Source: Defluviitaleaceae bacterium (GTDB lineage: Bacteria; Bacillota; Clostridia; Lachnospirales; WRAX01). From it: 10,621 nucleotides of DNA. Every line of letters begins with the position of its first letter. Position 1 is the stretch's first letter. The translations under genes and the position numbers were made by a program. Positions 1 through 6,347 of the stretch are shown here, piece by piece. The DNA lies in the NCBI GenBank assembly GCA_009787945.1, contig WQSI01000059.1, forward strand, positions 1 to 10,621. The letters are read 5' to 3'. Below the pieces are notes generated by a model, which searched no databases, was not told where the DNA came from, and worked only from the letters and a program-made list of their open reading frames with translations.

Positions 1-506
1 TATTAAATTTCGACCATTTTGATACGGATGATTATCTTTTTGAAATAAAAGACCCGCTCAAGAGGAAGGAGCGTCCGCTAAACGAACGAATATCTTTGTT
101 GCGCCCTCTGCTAAAGAACGACTTTGTTCTTTCGGGGTGCATACGCGAATGGAGCGGAGCGTTTGATTCCATGCTATCTATGGCAGTCTTTTTGAGAACT
201 CCGACAAGTATCCGAATTGAGCGGGTAGAAAATCGAGAATTTAAACGCTATGGAGAGCGCATTAAGTTAGGCGGGGATTTATATGCCGAACATCAAAAAT
301 TTATTGATTATATAGCAACATACGATAATGGCGGCATGGAAACGCGCTCATTAGCTTCTCAGGAAGCGTGGGCAAAACGCCTAACTTGCCCTGTTATTCA
401 TGTTGATGGCGCAATAGATTGGCGCGTAAATGCAGAAAATATATCGAAGCAATTTTTGAAAGAGATTACAAATTTAGACACGGACAATAAAGGAGAAAGT
501 TTTTAA
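1..506 (+). CDS. P-loop ATPase / adenylate-kinase-like protein, 5' end outside window
   Basis: The reading frame is open from base 3 to the TAA at 504-506 (167 residues visible), so the gene starts upstream and the P-loop itself is not in view. The visible part begins with an HFDTDDY segment followed by a K/R-E-R stretch, LLRPLL and VLSGCIREWSG. From memory this order is typical of small AAA-type, shikimate/adenylate-kinase-like proteins of Firmicutes; the DTDD acidic cluster would sit near the phosphate acceptor or metal site. The later RIERVENREFKRYGERI is the arginine-rich lid-like segment, followed by GGDLYAEHQKF. A TTG at 96 could be mistaken for the start, but the homologous-looking sequence continues upstream of it. 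The substrate is unknown; a nucleotide or small-molecule kinase role is inference. Its stop codon directly abuts the tex start, so the two are probably cotranscribed. Confidence 0.75.
   Translation, partial: LNFDHFDTDDYLFEIKDPLKRKERPLNERISLLRPLLKNDFVLSGCIREWSGAFDSMLSMAVFLRTPTSIRIERVENREFKRYGERIKLGGDLYAEHQKFIDYIATYDNGGMETRSLASQEAWAKRLTCPVIHVDGAIDWRVNAENISKQFLKEITNLDTDNKGESF
489..495 (+). promoter_or_regulatory. Ribosome binding site of tex
   Basis: AAAGGAG lies inside the last codons of the upstream gene, 11 bases before the ATG at 507. It supports that ATG as the tex start and suggests coupling to translation of the upstream frame, which ends on the base before the ATG. Confidence 0.7.
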
Positions 507-2585
507 ATGGACATTAATAAAATTTTACAAGAGGAATTTGGGGTAAGCCCCCAGCATTTGACAAACACAATTCAGCTAATTGATGAGGGGAACACAATTC
601 CTTTTATTGCCCGTTACCGCAAAGAAATGACAGGTTCGTTGGACGACCAGGTGTTGCGCGAATTGGCAGACAGATTGGTTTATCTGCGCAAGCTAGACGA
701 AACCCGCCAGCAATATCGGGATGCGATTACGGAGCAGGGCAAAATGACAGATGAAATTGCTGCAGCTCTCGACAATGCGCAGACCTTGGCTGTTTTGGAA
801 GATATTTATAGACCATATCGCCCGAAAAGGCGCACCCGCGCAACCATCGCCAAAGAAAAAGGGCTTGAACCTCTCGCCCTTGCCATTTTTGCGCAGGATT
901 TAACTATACCTGCGGCTGATTTGGCTGTTGGTTACATAAACGAGGATTTAGGGGTGGCAGATGCCGACGAAGTCCTTGCGGGAGCATGTGACATTATTGC
1001 AGAAATGATTTCAGATGATGCCGACCACCGCGCTACTCTACGTAAATTATTTAATGAAAAGGGCTTTATAGCCAGTGCCGCAACAGACCCCGAAGCCCAG
1101 TCTGTTTATGAAATGTATTACGAATTTAACGAGCCAGTGAAGAAACTGGCGGGGCATAAGGTGCTTGCCGTTAACCGCGGGGAGAAAGAGGGCTTTTTAA
1201 AGGTTGCTGTTGATGTGGAGGAAGCGGATGCAATCAACTTGCTAGAGCGCGCTATAAATGCGGGCAACATGCACACAAAACAAATTATCAGCGACACCAT
1301 CTCCGACAGCTACAAACGTCTAATTCAGCCATCTATGGAGCGGGAAATCCGCAACACTTTAACCGAACGAAGTGAAGAAGGCGCAATTAAGGTGTTTTCC
1401 ACCAATTTGCGTCAGCTTTTGCTTGCTGCGCCCATTAAAGACAAGGTGGTTCTTGCCCTTGACCCAGGATTTCGCACAGGCTGTAAAATCGCCATTGTTG
1501 ACGGCATCGGCAATGTGCTTTACACAGGTATAATTTACATTCATCAACCTGATAACGCCAAGCGGGCGCTCCTTGTGGAAATTGACAAGCATAATGTGGA
1601 TATTGTAGCAATTGGCAATGGCACAGCAAGCCGCGAAACCGAAGCTTTGGTGGCCGATTTGCTGCGGGATTCTGGGCGTAAGGTGCTTTATACCATTGTT
1701 AACGAATCTGGTGCTTCGGTTTATTCCGCTTCAAAGCTTGCCGCTGAAGAGTTTCCTGATTTTGACGTGGCTTTGCGCTCTGCCGTGTCCATTGGGCGCA
1801 GATTGCAAGACCCACTGGCAGAACTTGTAAAAATTGACCCGAAAAGCATTGGTGTGGGGCAGTATCAGCATGATATGAACCAGAAATACTTATCAGATGC
1901 CCTTGGGGGCGTGGTGGAAAATTGCGTAAACACCGTTGGCGTGGATTTAAACACCGCAAGTCCCTCGCTTTTGTCATATGTGGCGGGCATCAGCTCCACC
2001 GTTTCTAAAAATATCTTAAAACACCGCGAAACTGAGGGTAAGTTTAAAAACCGAAAACAGTTGTTGAAAGTCAAAGGGCTTGGACCTAAGGCTTTTGAGC
2101 AATGTGCAGGCTTTTTGCGGATTACAGACGGGGATAACCCTTTGGACAACACTGCCGTTCACCCTGAAAGCTACCCCGCCGCACAGCAACTTATTGCTAA
2201 AAATGCCACTATAAAATCTGATGTTAAATCTCTTGCGGCGGAACTGGGAATTGGTGAACCAACCTTGAGGGATATTTTGCAGGAATTGGCAAAGCCAGGA
2301 CGCGACCCCCGTGAGGAGGCAGAAGCCCCCATGCTTCGCAGTGATGTGCTGACTATGGAGGATTTGCATGAAGGTTTGAAGCTAAAAGGCACGGTGCGTA
2401 ATATAATGGACTTTGGTGCTTTTGTGGACATTGGTGTCCACCAGGACGGCTTGGTTCACATCTCCCAACTAGCTGACAAATTTGTGAAACATCCCTTTGA
2501 AGTGGTCAGTGTAGGGGATATTGTTGATGTTACCGTCCTTAGCGTTGATGTTGCTAAAAAGCGCATTTCCTTATCCATGAAGTGA
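507..2585 (+). CDS. tex: Tex family RNA-binding transcription accessory protein
   Basis: This 692-aa protein has the whole Tex architecture. The N-terminal helical Tex domain begins at residue 1, with the family hallmarks TIPFIARYRKE and LEDIYRPYRPKRRTRA. A YqgF/RNase H-like domain starts near residue 314 (VVLALDPGFRTGCKIA, later AIGNGTASRETE). Helix-hairpin-helix motifs lie near 480-560 (NTASPSLLSYVAGIS, LLKVKGLGPKAFEQCAGFLRI). A C-terminal S1 RNA-binding domain covers about 617-692 (GTVRNIMDFGAFVDIGVHQDGLVHISQL) and ends the protein at ISLSMK without the basic tail many homologues carry, so it is slightly shorter than the usual 710-780 aa. Tex proteins bind nucleic acid in the cytoplasm and act with RNA polymerase; the exact role is not settled. 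The start is supported by a strong ribosome binding site. The gene follows a P-loop ATPase gene with no gap and faces rlmH, with a palindrome between the two stops. Confidence 0.96.
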   Translation: MDINKILQEEFGVSPQHLTNTIQLIDEGNTIPFIARYRKEMTGSLDDQVLRELADRLVYLRKLDETRQQYRDAITEQGKMTDEIAAALDNAQTLAVLEDIYRPYRPKRRTRATIAKEKGLEPLALAIFAQDLTIPAADLAVGYINEDLGVADADEVLAGACDIIAEMISDDADHRATLRKLFNEKGFIASAATDPEAQSVYEMYYEFNEPVKKLAGHKVLAVNRGEKEGFLKVAVDVEEADAINLLERAINAGNMHTKQIISDTISDSYKRLIQPSMEREIRNTLTERSEEGAIKVFSTNLRQLLLAAPIKDKVVLALDPGFRTGCKIAIVDGIGNVLYTGIIYIHQPDNAKRALLVEIDKHNVDIVAIGNGTASRETEALVADLLRDSGRKVLYTIVNESGASVYSASKLAAEEFPDFDVALRSAVSIGRRLQDPLAELVKIDPKSIGVGQYQHDMNQKYLSDALGGVVENCVNTVGVDLNTASPSLLSYVAGISSTVSKNILKHRETEGKFKNRKQLLKVKGLGPKAFEQCAGFLRITDGDNPLDNTAVHPESYPAAQQLIAKNATIKSDVKSLAAELGIGEPTLRDILQELAKPGRDPREEAEAPMLRSDVLTMEDLHEGLKLKGTVRNIMDFGAFVDIGVHQDGLVHISQLADKFVKHPFEVVSVGDIVDVTVLSVDVAKKRISLSMK

Positions 2586-2592
2586 ATATAGC

Positions 2593-2615
2593 AGGGGCGC
2601 ATAATATGCGCCCTT
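2593..2615. repeat. GC-rich palindrome between convergent tex and rlmH (copy 1)
   Basis: The core GGGCGCATAATATGCGCCC (2595-2613) is a perfect palindrome of two 9-bp arms around a central A at 2604; a G-T and an A-T pair extend it to 2593-2615. It fills most of the 34-bp space between the tex stop and the rlmH stop. RNA from either strand would fold into a strong hairpin, so it could terminate both transcripts, although there is no good U-tract on either side. The same core recurs at 6032-6064 in the opposite orientation, which points to a dispersed intergenic repeat rather than a unique terminator. Confidence 0.8.
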
Positions 2616-2619
2616 AAAC

Positions 2620-3075
2620 CTATTTATGATATGGCTCGTTATTCAAGATGCGGCAAGTCCTATAAACTTGCTCCAGCAGAATTATCCGTGCCATTTGGTG
2701 GGTAAATGTCATATTAGACAGGGACAGGCGCAAATTACAAATATTCAAAACCTCGTCAGCCAACCCTACACTGCCGCCGATTATAAACTCCAGATGGCTA
2801 TGCCCACTGACTGCCAGTTTGCTCATATCCTTTGCAAATTCTTCTGATGATGGGGATTTGCCGCCAATTGCCATGGCAATTTTATATGAATTTGGCGATA
2901 GCTTCTGCAAAATTCTCCCCGCTTCTTTGGCGGGGTTGTCGTCCTGCGCCACTTCGATAATGTTTAACTTACCATAAGGTGTAAGCCGCTTAACAAATTC
3001 CCCCTGAGCCTGCCGTAGATAGTCCTCTTTTAAATTTCCCACACAAATAATGGTTATTTTGCCAAATTTATACAT
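2620..3075 (-). CDS. rlmH: 23S rRNA (pseudouridine-1915-N3) methyltransferase RlmH
   Basis: This 151-aa SPOUT methyltransferase uses SAM to methylate the N3 of pseudouridine 1915 in helix 69 of 23S rRNA on assembled ribosomes. Family signatures are KITIICVGNLKEDYL near the N-terminus, the SAM-knot motif GGSVG at 100-104, THQMARIILLEQVYR at 125-139, and the conserved C-terminal YHK tail that ends the protein. Family members are usually about 159 aa. A longer frame opens at 3186, but the extra 37 residues are unlike the family and lie wholly inside rnhA; the ATG at 3075 matches the family N-terminus. That start overlaps the rnhA stop by 8 bases, with a weak GAGG about 12 bases upstream, so translation is probably coupled to rnhA. 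Confidence 0.95.
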   Translation of the reverse strand: MYKFGKITIICVGNLKEDYLRQAQGEFVKRLTPYGKLNIIEVAQDDNPAKEAGRILQKLSPNSYKIAMAIGGKSPSSEEFAKDMSKLAVSGHSHLEFIIGGSVGLADEVLNICNLRLSLSNMTFTHQMARIILLEQVYRTCRILNNEPYHK

Positions 3076-3532
3076 TATAGCCCACATCCTCTGTAAAGTT
3101 GCCCGCTTCGATGGCGGCGCGGGCAAGCTGGTCACAGCGGTTGTTTTCAACATTACTTGCATGACCTTTAACCCAGATAAATTCAACCTTGTGTTTGTCT
3201 AACATAGGCAGAAGCCGCTCCCATAAATCCACATTTACAGCCATTTCGGTTTTGTTGCGCTTCCAGCCATTTGTGCGCCACCTCTCAACCCAGCCCTTTT
3301 CAATGGCATCCACCAAATAGCGGCTGTCGCTGTAAAGGCGCACCAAACAAGGCTCCTTTAAAGCTTCCAAAGCTACAATAGCCGCTAAAATTTCCATGCG
3401 GTTGTTTGTTGTGCGGGTGTATGCCCCGCTAATCTCCTTGCGGTGTTTGCCGTGCAACAGAACCACCCCAAAACCCCCAGGGCCAGGGTTGCCAGAACAT
3501 GCGCCATCTGTATAAACATCAACATTTTTCAT
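3068..3532 (-). CDS. rnhA: Ribonuclease HI
   Basis: This 154-aa protein has the usual length and catalytic set of bacterial RNase HI: D9 in YTDGACSGNPGPGG, E47 in NNRMEI, D69 in YSDSRY, and D134 in NNRCDQLA, with the catalytic histidine H124 in VKGHAS. The basic handle region (GWVERWRTNGWKRN) is present, as in the E. coli type. The enzyme cuts the RNA strand of RNA-DNA hybrids, removing R-loops and helping remove Okazaki primers. The start ATG (3532-3530) shares one base with the TAA of the upstream ATPase gene (TAATG), and the end overlaps the rlmH start, so it is the middle gene of a tightly coupled three-gene operon. An AAAGG about 10 bases upstream of the ATG could serve as its binding site. 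Confidence 0.96.
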   Translation of the reverse strand: MKNVDVYTDGACSGNPGPGGFGVVLLHGKHRKEISGAYTRTTNNRMEILAAIVALEALKEPCLVRLYSDSRYLVDAIEKGWVERWRTNGWKRNKTEMAVNVDLWERLLPMLDKHKVEFIWVKGHASNVENNRCDQLARAAIEAGNFTEDVGYNV

Positions 3533-4086
3533 TACAAAGAAAACCTTTCTTTTATCATGTTTGCCACCGCATCAGCAGGTAGATTTGTGTTGTCAATTTT
3601 AATATAGTTTTCATAGGGTATTTCCCCGTCATGGCTGACAAGGCGGAAACCTTCATCTTCATTTAGTATGTTATTGTTCGACCATTCAGTATCACGTTTA
3701 GAAGCCTTGTGGGTAAGGCGGTTTTCTGTCACATTGCGCGCAAGGCGGGTTTTCTGGTCTGCCACCAGCTCCACCCAATAAATCTCGCCGTTTTCATCCT
3801 CGAAAAACTTCACTAACCGTCTGATGTAATCCCAATCGCTTTCAAGGTTAAAAGCCCACATCCATGTGAAAATCATCCCATATTGGTCAGTAGATTTTGC
3901 AAATTCTTCAAAAATAATATGACGGATACGGTCAACAACACCATGGACGCGCTTACCAAAAACTTCCAAACATAGCTCAATTGTCATGTGGTTGTGCATC
4001 AACCGCAAGTCAGTAATTTTCGCCAATTCTTGACCTACCGTCATTTTACCAACTGCCCCTGCACCAATTATTACTACAAGCTTCAT
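3532..4086 (-). CDS. Small P-loop ATPase / shikimate-kinase-like protein
   Basis: The 184-aa protein begins MKLVVIIGAGAVGKMTVGQ, a Walker A loop (G8-x4-G13-K14) in which methionine replaces the usual S/T at position 15, followed by T16. From memory, GKMT is characteristic of one family of small AAA/shikimate-kinase-like proteins, as is the HNHMTIE segment at 31-37. Later landmarks are MIFTWMWAFNLESDWDYI, a probable Walker-B-like or substrate strand, and RLARNVTENRLTHKASKRD, a probable lid. The substrate is unknown, so I call only an ATP-binding kinase-like fold. A GTG at 4104 would add 18 codons' worth of frame less 12, but the ATG at 4086 has an AAGGG upstream and puts the beta strand of the P-loop at the N-terminus. 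It is the first gene of the operon with rnhA and rlmH and is divergent from uvrC. Confidence 0.8.
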   Translation of the reverse strand: MKLVVIIGAGAVGKMTVGQELAKITDLRLMHNHMTIELCLEVFGKRVHGVVDRIRHIIFEEFAKSTDQYGMIFTWMWAFNLESDWDYIRRLVKFFEDENGEIYWVELVADQKTRLARNVTENRLTHKASKRDTEWSNNNILNEDEGFRLVSHDGEIPYENYIKIDNTNLPADAVANMIKERFSL

Positions 4087-4116
4087 ACGGCTCACCCTTT
4101 CCACAAAACTTATTTC

Positions 4117-4145
4117 AGTATATCATACCACATCTTGACCTGCAA
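4117..4145 (-). promoter_or_regulatory. Putative sigma-A promoter for the ATPase-rnhA-rlmH operon
   Basis: On the minus strand, TATACT (4122-4117) fits a -10 box and is preceded at exactly 17 bp by TTGCAG (4145-4140), a modest -35 with the conserved TTG. Transcription would begin around 4110 and leave a leader of about 25 bases before the ATG at 4086. Its -35 shares base 4140 with the -35 of the uvrC promoter on the other strand. Confidence 0.5.
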
Positions 4146-4163
4146 GAGGATTTGTTGTATTAT
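4135..4163 (+). promoter_or_regulatory. Putative sigma-A promoter for uvrC
   Basis: TTGACC (4135-4140) and TATTAT (4158-4163) are separated by 17 bp, each one base from the consensus. Transcription would start near 4170, leaving a leader of only about 12 bases that is filled by the ribosome binding site. I see no LexA-type (SOS) operator in this gap. Confidence 0.7.
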
Positions 4164-4170
4164 TGTAGCA

Positions 4171-4176
4171 GAGGTG
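4171..4176 (+). promoter_or_regulatory. Ribosome binding site of uvrC
   Basis: GAGGTG lies 5 bases before the ATG at 4182. It decides that start over the in-frame TTG at 4152, which lies upstream of the predicted transcription start and inside the promoter. Confidence 0.75.
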
Positions 4177-4181
4177 ACAAA

Positions 4182-6017
4182 ATGTTTGACATACAAGAAG
4201 AATTAAAGCGATTGCCCCAGCGCAGCGGGGTTTATATGTTTTTGACCTCATCAGAGGAGATTGTTTACGTGGGCAAGGCGATAAACCTGCGCAACCGCGT
4301 GCGGTCTTATTTTACTGAGGCTAATTTGGTGCATCCAAAGGTGCGCAATATCCGTGCTGTCACCGTTCGTTTTGAATATATTGTAACCGACACGGAAACA
4401 GAGGCTTTAGTCCTTGAATGTAACCTCATCAAGGAGCATCAGCCCCGTTACAATGTGCTGTTGAAAGATGACAAAAGTTATCCGTACATAAAAGTCACTG
4501 TGGGGGAGGATTTCCCGCGGGTTTTTTCCACTCGGGATTATGATGAGGATGGGAGCAAATATTTTGGACCTTTCACCTCAAGTTATGCCGTGACCCAAAC
4601 CCTTGAGCAAATTCATAAAATATGGCCTTTGCGCCGCACTGCCAAGAAAATTACAGCAGGGCAAATATCTGGCAGACCTTGTTTAAATTATCATATAGGG
4701 CTTTGCCCTGGACCCTGCGGTTTGCATATTTCTAAAGAAGATTATGGCGAACGGGTTGCCCAAATTTTAGAATTTTTATCAGGGAAGCATGAGGCGGTTT
4801 TGCGGGAGTTGCAGACGCAGATGGAAGCCGCTGCTGATGAGCTACTATTTGAGAAAGCCGCGGGATTGCGGGATAAAATTCAGGCGATAAACCGTATTAA
4901 CGAAGCCCAGAAGGCGGAGCGCATTTCCGAAGGCGACCAGGATATTATCGCATTTGCCGCAAATGCTGACGAGGCTCTGTTTCAGGTGTTTTTCATCCGT
5001 GACGGCAAAATGACAGGGCGGGAACATTTAATGGTTTATGGCGTGGCAGATGCAGACCCACCAGCCATAATGACCCAATTTATAACCCAATTTTACAGCG
5101 GAACGCCTTTTGTGCCAAAGGAGCTTATTTTGCAGCATCCAATTGAGGACGAAACCATTATCAAGGCGTGGCTGGCGCAGGAGCGGGGCAAAAAGGTGCA
5201 GATTAGCGTGCCAAGCCGCGGGGACAAATTAAAGCTGGTGAAATTGGCTGAAAACAACGCAATTATCACCTTGGAGCAGTTTGGCAAGCATATCAAAAGG
5301 GAAGAAGAGCGTACCACAGGGGCGATGGAAGAAATTCGCACTGCCCTTGGGCTTGAAGGGGATTTTTTCCGCATAGAGGCTTATGACATTTCAAATATTC
5401 AAGGCTATGAAAATGTTGGTTCTATGGTGGTTTTTGAAGGGGGCAAGGCGCGGCGCAATGATTACCGCAAATTTAAAATAAAATCTTTGGCGGGAGGTGA
5501 CGCTAACGACTACGCCGCCATGCAAGAGGTTTTGTCCCGCCGTTTGCGCCGTTATGAGGAAGGGGATAGCAAATTTTCCCGCCTGCCCCATATTATTTTT
5601 GTGGATGGGGGCAAAGGGCATATTTCTGCCGCTAGGGAGGTTTTGGATAAACTTGGCATAGACCTGCCCGTTTGCGGCATGGTTAAAGACCACCGCCACC
5701 GCACCCGCGCCCTGCTGTACAAAGGCGAGGAAATTACCATGCCTTTGGGCGGGGAAGGCTTCAAGCTTGTGACCCGTATTCAAGAGGAAGTTCACCGCTT
5801 TGCTTTGGAGTATCACCGTAAATTGCGCTCTAAGGCGGCAACGAAGTCTGTTTTGGATGACATACCTGGGGTAGGGGGTACGCGACGTAAGGCGTTACTA
5901 ATGCGTTTTGGCACGGTGGAGGCCATAAAGGCGGCTAGTGAAGAGGATTTGGCAGCCACTCCTGGAATGAACAAAAAAGCCGCCAAAGCAGTCATTGACT
6001 TTTTCAGCGGCTCTTGA
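4182..6017 (+). CDS. uvrC: Excinuclease ABC subunit C
   Basis: This 611-aa protein is the dual-incision nuclease of nucleotide excision repair, recruited by UvrB at DNA lesions. The GIY-YIG domain covers about 12-95: G16-V-Y18, YVG at 29-31, R39 and catalytic E79 in LVLECNLIK, which makes the 3' cut. A cysteine segment follows at 167-179 (CLNYHIGLCPGPC). The UVR helical hairpin that binds UvrB is at about 200-237. The RNase H-like domain that makes the 5' cut holds D402 (AYDISN), D443 (NDYAAM), D475 (FVDGGKGH) and H538 (EVHRFA). Two helix-hairpin-helix motifs close the protein from about 555 (LDDIPGVGGTRRKALL, AATPGMNKKAAKAVIDF). Length is normal. One expected Fe-S ligand cysteine is threonine (T153). 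The gene has its own promoter and ends before a palindrome shared with the convergent MazG-like gene. Confidence 0.97.
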   Translation: MFDIQEELKRLPQRSGVYMFLTSSEEIVYVGKAINLRNRVRSYFTEANLVHPKVRNIRAVTVRFEYIVTDTETEALVLECNLIKEHQPRYNVLLKDDKSYPYIKVTVGEDFPRVFSTRDYDEDGSKYFGPFTSSYAVTQTLEQIHKIWPLRRTAKKITAGQISGRPCLNYHIGLCPGPCGLHISKEDYGERVAQILEFLSGKHEAVLRELQTQMEAAADELLFEKAAGLRDKIQAINRINEAQKAERISEGDQDIIAFAANADEALFQVFFIRDGKMTGREHLMVYGVADADPPAIMTQFITQFYSGTPFVPKELILQHPIEDETIIKAWLAQERGKKVQISVPSRGDKLKLVKLAENNAIITLEQFGKHIKREEERTTGAMEEIRTALGLEGDFFRIEAYDISNIQGYENVGSMVVFEGGKARRNDYRKFKIKSLAGGDANDYAAMQEVLSRRLRRYEEGDSKFSRLPHIIFVDGGKGHISAAREVLDKLGIDLPVCGMVKDHRHRTRALLYKGEEITMPLGGEGFKLVTRIQEEVHRFALEYHRKLRSKAATKSVLDDIPGVGGTRRKALLMRFGTVEAIKAASEEDLAATPGMNKKAAKAVIDFFSGS

Positions 6018-6031
6018 TGTAACTCATAAAC

Positions 6032-6064
6032 GTTGTAGGGGCGCATATTATGCGCCCCTACGGC
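6032..6064. repeat. GC-rich palindrome between convergent uvrC and MazG-like gene (copy 2)
   Basis: A perfect 13-bp inverted repeat (6035-6047 with 6049-6061) surrounds a central T at 6048, and two G-T pairs plus one G-C pair extend the stem to 6032-6064. It lies in the 48-bp gap between the uvrC stop and the stop of the minus-strand MazG-like gene, where it can act as a bidirectional terminator hairpin. The core is the reverse complement of copy 1 at 2593-2615: the central base is T here and A there. Confidence 0.85.
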
Positions 6065-6065
6065 A

Positions 6066-6335
6066 TTATCTTGACCTGTATTTATCCAAGGATTGATTTA
6101 AGGCTTCTTCGGCATTTATATCCACTGCTTCACACAATGCCGACAAAGAGAAAATGCAATCACCAATTTCATCCACTACAGAGGGCGTAATAGCGAAGTC
6201 CTGCTTTCCATAGTCAGTGGATAACAAAATCTCCTTACCAAGCTCCCCAATTTCAGACACAAGGTCAATATAGCGGCTTTTGGCATCCGTCTGCCAGCCT
6301 TGGTTTTCAATGAATTCTTTAACCAAATTCTGCAC
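6066..6335 (-). CDS. MazG-like nucleotide pyrophosphohydrolase
   Basis: This 89-aa all-alpha NTP pyrophosphohydrolase-like protein carries the metal-binding pattern of the MazG/dUTPase-type superfamily: E28-x-x-E31 in LVSEIGELGKEI, then E56-x-x-D59 in VVDEIGDCIFSL 24 residues later. Such enzymes split NTPs or dNTPs to NMP and pyrophosphate, often as house-cleaning of non-canonical nucleotides. The size fits the small single-domain branch, not full two-domain MazG. The start is GTG at 6335, with an AGGAGG 7 bases upstream that overlaps the TAG stop of the ABC permease, so expression probably depends on translation of that gene. The substrate cannot be read from the sequence, and a functional tie to the transporter is not evident. 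Confidence 0.82.
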   Translation of the reverse strand: MQNLVKEFIENQGWQTDAKSRYIDLVSEIGELGKEILLSTDYGKQDFAITPSVVDEIGDCIFSLSALCEAVDINAEEALNQSLDKYRSR

Positions 6336-6341
6336 ACTGCG

Positions 6342-6347
6342 CCTCCT
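6342..6347 (-). promoter_or_regulatory. Ribosome binding site of the MazG-like gene, overlapping the permease stop
   Basis: On the minus strand the permease ends ...GGATAGGAGGCGCAGTGTG: the TAG stop (6348-6346) supplies the first bases of the Shine-Dalgarno AGGAGG, and the GTG start follows 7 bases later. This supports the GTG start and translational coupling. Confidence 0.75.

Noticed and set aside
3076..3186. N-terminal extension of RlmH to a start at 3186
   Set aside because: The 37 extra residues are unlike RlmH and lie wholly inside rnhA; the ATG at 3075 gives the normal family N-terminus.
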